Source: Pyrocephalus nanus
Lineage: Eukaryota; Chordata; Aves; Passeriformes; Tyrannidae
Direction of reading: 5' to 3'
NCBI GenBank assembly: GCA_038380795.1
Contig: CM076261.1
Coordinates: 14,929,226 to 14,993,225, forward strand
DNA: 64,000 nt
Shown: positions 59,224 through 64,000 of the stretch, in pieces
Position numbering within the stretch: the stretch's first letter is position 1
Layout: each line of letters begins with the position of its first letter
Made by a program: the position numbers and the translations under genes
Notes under the pieces: model-generated
The model's input: only the letters and a program-made list of their open reading frames with translations
The model's database searches: none
Told to the model about the DNA's origin: nothing

Positions 59224-60654
59224 ACTTGTTTAATTTGACTTGTTATGACAAGTTTCCTGTTTCTCCTTCAAATACTTATTGTAGCCTGTGAACCACAGTG
59301 ATAATCTTAAAAGTAGTATTAGGTAAGAAGAAAGGAAAGTAATGCTGTAGCTAGTGGTGATCTCAGAATTTGCATAGTTATATTTGTTTCTTGTTTTCCT
59401 GTCCCCTCTTTGCTTCTTTGTGTAGTTGTACTGATGCAGACTTGAAAGACCTTGGGTTTGTTGTATGCTTGTGTTCATCTTTATCACACTAAGCATGATG
59501 GTAACACCTAGGGAGTAGTAAATAACGGAAATCCAAAAGTGCCAGGGTAATAATGGCAGAAGTGATTTGCTGATGGTGCAAAACAATAACAGACTAACAT
59601 ATAATTTAAACACTGGATGTAATTCCCTGTGATCCTTACCTTAATAATCCAAAGGTGTGGCCTGTGAAGACTATAAATTTTCCATTCCCGTATCAGAACA
59701 TGAGTAATCAAGATGTTTGCATTAAGCTGGAGCTTTGGATGCTGGGATCTATATTTTTCCCAGGTCACACCTCTTCATGAAAGATGAAGACAATTACAGG
59801 CCTCAGTTTGGTCTCTCTTGCAATCTCCTACACTATTCACAGCAAGTTACATTCATCATAGAAGTAACATTGCAGTCATTCCACCCTTATTTCATAAATT
59901 ACTTCAGCATGGACATATAATCAGATTGTAGCTTTTATATATAAAATATGGAGCCTGGCAGTAATTGTATAATCCATACATTTTAAAAAAAGTCAAATGC
60001 ACTGATGTGACAGCACGATGATGGACTGTGACTTTTTCAGTATGTTCAAACATGTCACTTTTATTAGCATTTTGGGAAATATAATTCAAACGACCTGAGT
60101 TAAATCCTTTGCTATCATTCTTCTGTAGGATCTACTGCATAGTAACAACATCAGAGATATCTAATTTATTTGCATGAAAGTTTTCTTTGTTAGAAACGCT
60201 TTTAAAACTTAAGCTGCATCGTCTCTATAGAAAAGCATAACTTGGACTTAGAATGAGTGTGAAGCAGATGTCAGTCACAATATTCCATTAAAACCAACCT
60301 TTTGTACTGAAGAATGGCATTTTTGTGTTAGTGTGAGCAACATTAAGAATAAGGTGGCTTTGCTTTGCCTAGTTGTTTTGTTTTAATCTTTCGAATGCGT
60401 ACAGATTTGTGGTTTTTTGCATGAGCTAAAATTTACAGACAGATACGGCCTATGAAATGTGGTTGAACTGGAATTGTTGAGTGGCTCCTATGTTTGAATA
60501 TCCTGAAAGGGTTTAGAATTTATTCTCATTCTTGGGAAAACCAAAAGGCTTCATTGGATGGGTGATCCCATCAGTCAAATAAAAACATTGTTTTAAGTTA
60601 TGTCTGATCTAGTAATTCATTTCAGTTAATGCTGTGGTATAATGGTGCATATAA

Positions 60655-60880
60655 GCAAACACCACCAGGTCAACTAGACCATGGCAGTAAGTGCCATGTC
60701 CAGTCTTTCTTTAAACACCTCCAGGGACATTGAGTCCACCACTTCCCTGGCCTGTCCATTCCAATGCCTAATCACACTCTGGGTGAAGAAATTCTTCCTA
60801 ATGCCCAGTCTAAACCTCCCCTGGTGCAGTTTAAGACTATGTCCATGTCATATCGCTAGTTGCGTGGGAGAAGAGGCTGA
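60655..60880 (-). mobile_element. CR1 fragment, minus strand
   Basis: AACACCACCAGGTCAACTAG, AGTCCACCACTTCCCTGGCC and AAATTCTTCCTAATGCCCAG match the middle of the copy at 58326-58790. It lacks the octamer end. The overlapping open frame 60681-60944 is not a gene. Confidence 0.87.
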
Positions 60881-61612
60881 AGTACCATGCCTAGTATTAA
60901 GAGGCATAGGATTAACTGAGGACATCTTGGAGAGAATGAATTAGGAGTAGAGTCACACAGGAGGTGGCACTGCAAACTGCTTATATCTTGCCTGGCCCAG
61001 GGTGCCAAAGTTCACACGAGATCTCTCCAATGATGTTGGACTGGTTTAATCTTTGGTCAGTTTGCCTTTGCAGTGGACACTCTTATGTCATTACACAAGT
61101 GAATGAAAGTTTAAATACACCTATACCTACTTTTGTTCTAAACTGTGTACCTTTTTTTTTTTGTCGTTTTGGGCTGTGCTAACAAATAAACTCAGTATTT
61201 ATTAGCCTGTGTTTTTAAAACCAGTGAAGGAGCAAAAAAATGTAAAGATGTTTTTCTTGTAATCTCTTAATTTTTCACCTACGGGAATTCCAAAGGTGAT
61301 GTTTTGCTTTGCAGAAATAAGCTGTATGTTTAAAATGGGGGAACCGTACCTGCAGCTAGGAATTCTGGTAATCCTGTTTCTGCCATCTGCCAGTGAAGTG
61401 TCTGTAGTTACAGAAAAGTTAGCCCATTCTAGGTGTTTGTATTAAATATATGTGGAAATTTTCATACTTCATTTCAGTTCTTCTACAGCAATTGTACTAC
61501 ATTTTTTTCTCAGTAGTCCATCCTGCTACCAAACTACTGTCTGTAATGGTACAGGTTATATTTGGATGGATTGGGTGGCTGTGGATATCCTTAAGTTTCT
61601 TTGGTCCTTGGT

Positions 61613-62504
61613 TGTAGTGGGTTGACCCTGGCCAGATACCAAGGTACCCACTAAAGCTGCTCTATCACCCTCCCTCTGCAACTGGACAGAGGAGAGAGAG
61701 AGGGAAAAAAAACAGCTAAGGATTCATGAGATAAGAGCTGAGAGAGGTCAGTCACTGATTACCTTCACAGGCAAAACAGACTCAGAGTGGGAATAGTACT
61801 TAAATTTATTACTAACAGGATAAGAGCCAAAGAGTGAGAAATAAAACATTCTTAAAAAACACCTTCCCCCCCCCCCCCCTTCCTTCCATGTTCTCCCTCC
61901 TCCCTGCCAGCAGTGCAGGGGGACAGGGAGTGGGGGTTATGGTCAGTTGTTGTTTCTGACACTGCTCAGAGAGAGGAGTCCTTCCTCTGCTCCCAGGGGG
62001 TCCCTTCCACAGGAGACAGTCCTTGATGGACCTCTCCACTGCTGTCCCATGGGTCACTGCTCCATGGTGTGCAGTCCTTCACGAATGAGCTGTATCGGTG
62101 TGGGTCCCCCACAGGGCCCACAAGTCCTACCTGGGAAAAACCTGCTCCAGCATGGGTTTCCCTCTCCATGGCCACAGATCTCCAGCAGGACCCCGCTCCA
62201 TCCTGGGCCTCCCATGGGGTCACAGCCTCCTTCATGCATCCACCTGCTCCAGTATGGGCCCCTCCATGGGCTGCAGGGGGGTCTCCGCACCCCGATGGTC
62301 CTCCATGGGTTGCAGGGGCACAGCTGCCCCACCATGGTCTGCACCAGGGGCTCCAGGGCCTCAGCTCCAGCACCTAGAGCAGCTCCTGCCCCTCATTCTG
62401 CACTGACCTTGGTGTCTGCATCGTTGTTCCCATGTTCTCACTCCACTTTTCCGTGGCTGGAATTTATTCTGCGCAACAACCTTCTGTTCTTAAATATGTT
62501 GTCA
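61613..62504 (-). mobile_element. ERV LTR family element (copy 3)
   Basis: Starts TGTAGTGGGTTGACCCTGGC and ends near TATGTTGTCA (TG...CA). The reverse poly(A) signal is TTTATT at 61805-61810, and the inner part is the CTCCAG/CCATGG-rich degenerate repeat block. The terminus GGGTTGACCCTGG is the complement of copy 1's GTCAACCCACC end. The long + frame 61947-62711 and its minus counterparts arise from the repeats. No target-site duplication seen. Confidence 0.78.
61866..61879. repeat. Poly-C tract inside the LTR
   Basis: Fourteen C residues. Confidence 0.85.
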
Positions 62505-64000
62505 CGGAGGCGGAACAGGGGTGCCCTTTCCATCTGGGTTCACGCACGGAAGCATCAGGCTGGTGAAGTTGGTGCCTCTGGGAAGCACTGCACTGTCTGG
62601 GATGTGTGTGTGCTTGTAGCTGAGTCTCACACGTGCTGTATGCCCAGAGCTCATGGCAGTGCTGGAGTTCCCTGCTCAATGTTCTTCACCCGTGCAGGAA
62701 ATCCTGCATAGCTCAGAAGTGTGAGATTTCCTGGTTCATGGGGTGCAGGAAGCAAGTGCAAGACTTCTGACAAGCATGTCTTGACATTCATGGGTTGTCC
62801 AGCACACATACACATCTTTCTCCCCAAGAACCATGACATAGGAATACGGCACTTTTGCATTTTGCAATGCCATGGGGTCTGTTAACACGGGGGAAGAAAT
62901 TGCTGTTGCGTGCTTGCCTTCCACTGAATGTTTAAGTGAAATCACACATTATATTTAAGTTGGATTGTTCCAAGTCCTTGAGAATAGCAAACTCCAGAAG
63001 TTCAATCAAGGTAGAGTGTTGCACTTTCCTAGTTCCTTGCTGTGTAACACGCTTTCTGCATGGTTGTATTGACATTGGATTTGGTACACTGAATAAGCAG
63101 CAAGGACAGCAGTGATCCTTGTGTTTTGGGTTTTTTTGTTTGATTTGTTACTTATTTCTTCTTCACTTTCCAGTTTCAATGCCAGTGAAGTAAAAGCTGT
63201 TTCTATTCATGCTCCCCATATAATAAGGCAAACTGAATTTTACCTTACTCTTTAAAGGGAAGGGGGTGCTCACCTTGTGTCATATAAATTGTTAATAGGA
63301 TATATGCTTCTGGGGAGTCAGAATGGATAAATAAAAAATCTAAAAGCATCGATAAACTACAGCTTTTTTGTTTGTTTGCTTTGGCAGCTCCAGAATAAAG
63401 TGCAATGAATGCTAAAAAATTACTAGTTTAGCCTGTGTATCCTTTCTTGGGCAAAGCCTGATTGTTATAAGTCAGAGCTAATTTTTTTTGGATTGGATCC
63501 ACTGCTAGCATAACATCTAAGTTCAAAGATACGGTACATAAAAATGTTTTCTGGATGTTGTCTTCAAAATCTGCCGACTTCATTTCTATTGTTCTGAGTT
63601 TTATTGGTACAATAATGGACTGATTTGAATTGCATTTGTTTTTTTTTCTTCCCTGTTGTTCCCATTTTCATTTTAAATTATTTACAAGTCTGAGGCTTGG
63701 AAATGAGAGCCTAATGAATGCTTTAAAAAATAAAGCCTTCTTCTTTAAGCATGTTATCCTTCATGTTTTGAATTTATAACACAAGCCTTAATGAATAGTT
63801 TCCTAGTTATTCTCATCTTAGAATTTATGAGCTGTCCTATTTACTAGCTTTACCTATACAATGGAAAGGTAATTCCTGTTTACCTTAAATGAACTGTTCA
63901 CTGTTCTTGTTAACAAGCTTAAACTGCTAATTAGGAGTAATATGGCAATAAATACTATGTCAAACCTTTTAACAAGTGAAGGTGCGATATTTAGTTTTTG

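Larger units (their letters stand above)
58091..64000 (+). other. Probable ZNF407 intron 1, repeat-rich
   Basis: No exon is recognised up to the window end. It contains three CR1 pieces and one LTR-family element, listed separately; the remaining stretches (59224-60654, 60881-61612, 62505-64000) show nothing I can name. Confidence 0.5.

Noticed and set aside
61947..62711. 254-codon open frame on the + strand
   Set aside because: It lies mostly inside the LTR-family element, antisense to it, and is built from its degenerate repeat units. Similar frames occur on the other strand.

Overview
This is vertebrate nuclear DNA, almost certainly from a bird. It has short exons in long introns with GT/AG splice sites, a sharp CpG island, and many fragments of CR1 non-LTR retrotransposons. 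Several CR1 copies carry the ATTCTATG-type octamer at their 3' end, which is diagnostic of bird CR1. There are also three copies of one endogenous-retrovirus LTR family. No bacterial features, tRNAs, rRNAs or CRISPR arrays are seen.

Layout. (1) 1-11760, + strand: CNDP2, the cytosolic nonspecific dipeptidase. Its first coding exon lies off the left edge; ten coding exons from 620 to 10773 run to the stop codon, followed by a 3' UTR with two AATAAA signals. (2) About 11760-31308: a gene-poor, AT-rich spacer holding a CR1 fragment abutting an LTR (14850-16094), simple repeats and another CR1 3' end (30311-30930). (3) 31309-43910, + strand: CNDP1, the carnosinase paralogue (beta-Ala-His dipeptidase), with eleven coding exons and a solo-LTR candidate in its ninth visible intron. 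(4) 43910-56640: a second spacer with CR1 copies, an LTR-family element at 47281-48610, a GC-rich block at 53.4-53.9 kb and an unexplained coding-like stretch on the minus strand at 44.8-45.6 kb. (5) 56640-58090: a strong CpG island with CCAAT boxes, CACGTG E-boxes and GC boxes. In other amniotes the next gene after CNDP2-CNDP1 on the same strand is ZNF407, so this is most likely the ZNF407 promoter and noncoding first exon. (6) 58100-64000: repeat-rich DNA, probably ZNF407 intron 1.

How the genes relate. CNDP2 and CNDP1 are tandem M20-family metallodipeptidases. All nine internal coding exons that can be compared have identical lengths (144, 163, 89, 201, 85, 161, 165, 142 and 148 nt), which is direct evidence of an ancestral gene duplication. 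Both keep the full set of metal-binding and catalytic residues. CNDP2 hydrolyses many dipeptides in the cytosol (Cys-Gly in glutathione turnover; in reverse it makes N-lactoyl amino acids). CNDP1 in mammals is a secreted or serum carnosinase. The bird CNDP1 copy shows no signal peptide in the exons visible here, but its first visible exon stays open upstream of the first ATG, so an upstream exon may supply one.

No wholly new system is obvious. The items most worth a second look are the CNDP1 N-terminus, the minus-strand coding-like block near 45 kb, the GC-rich block near 53.7 kb and the architecture of the CpG-island promoter.
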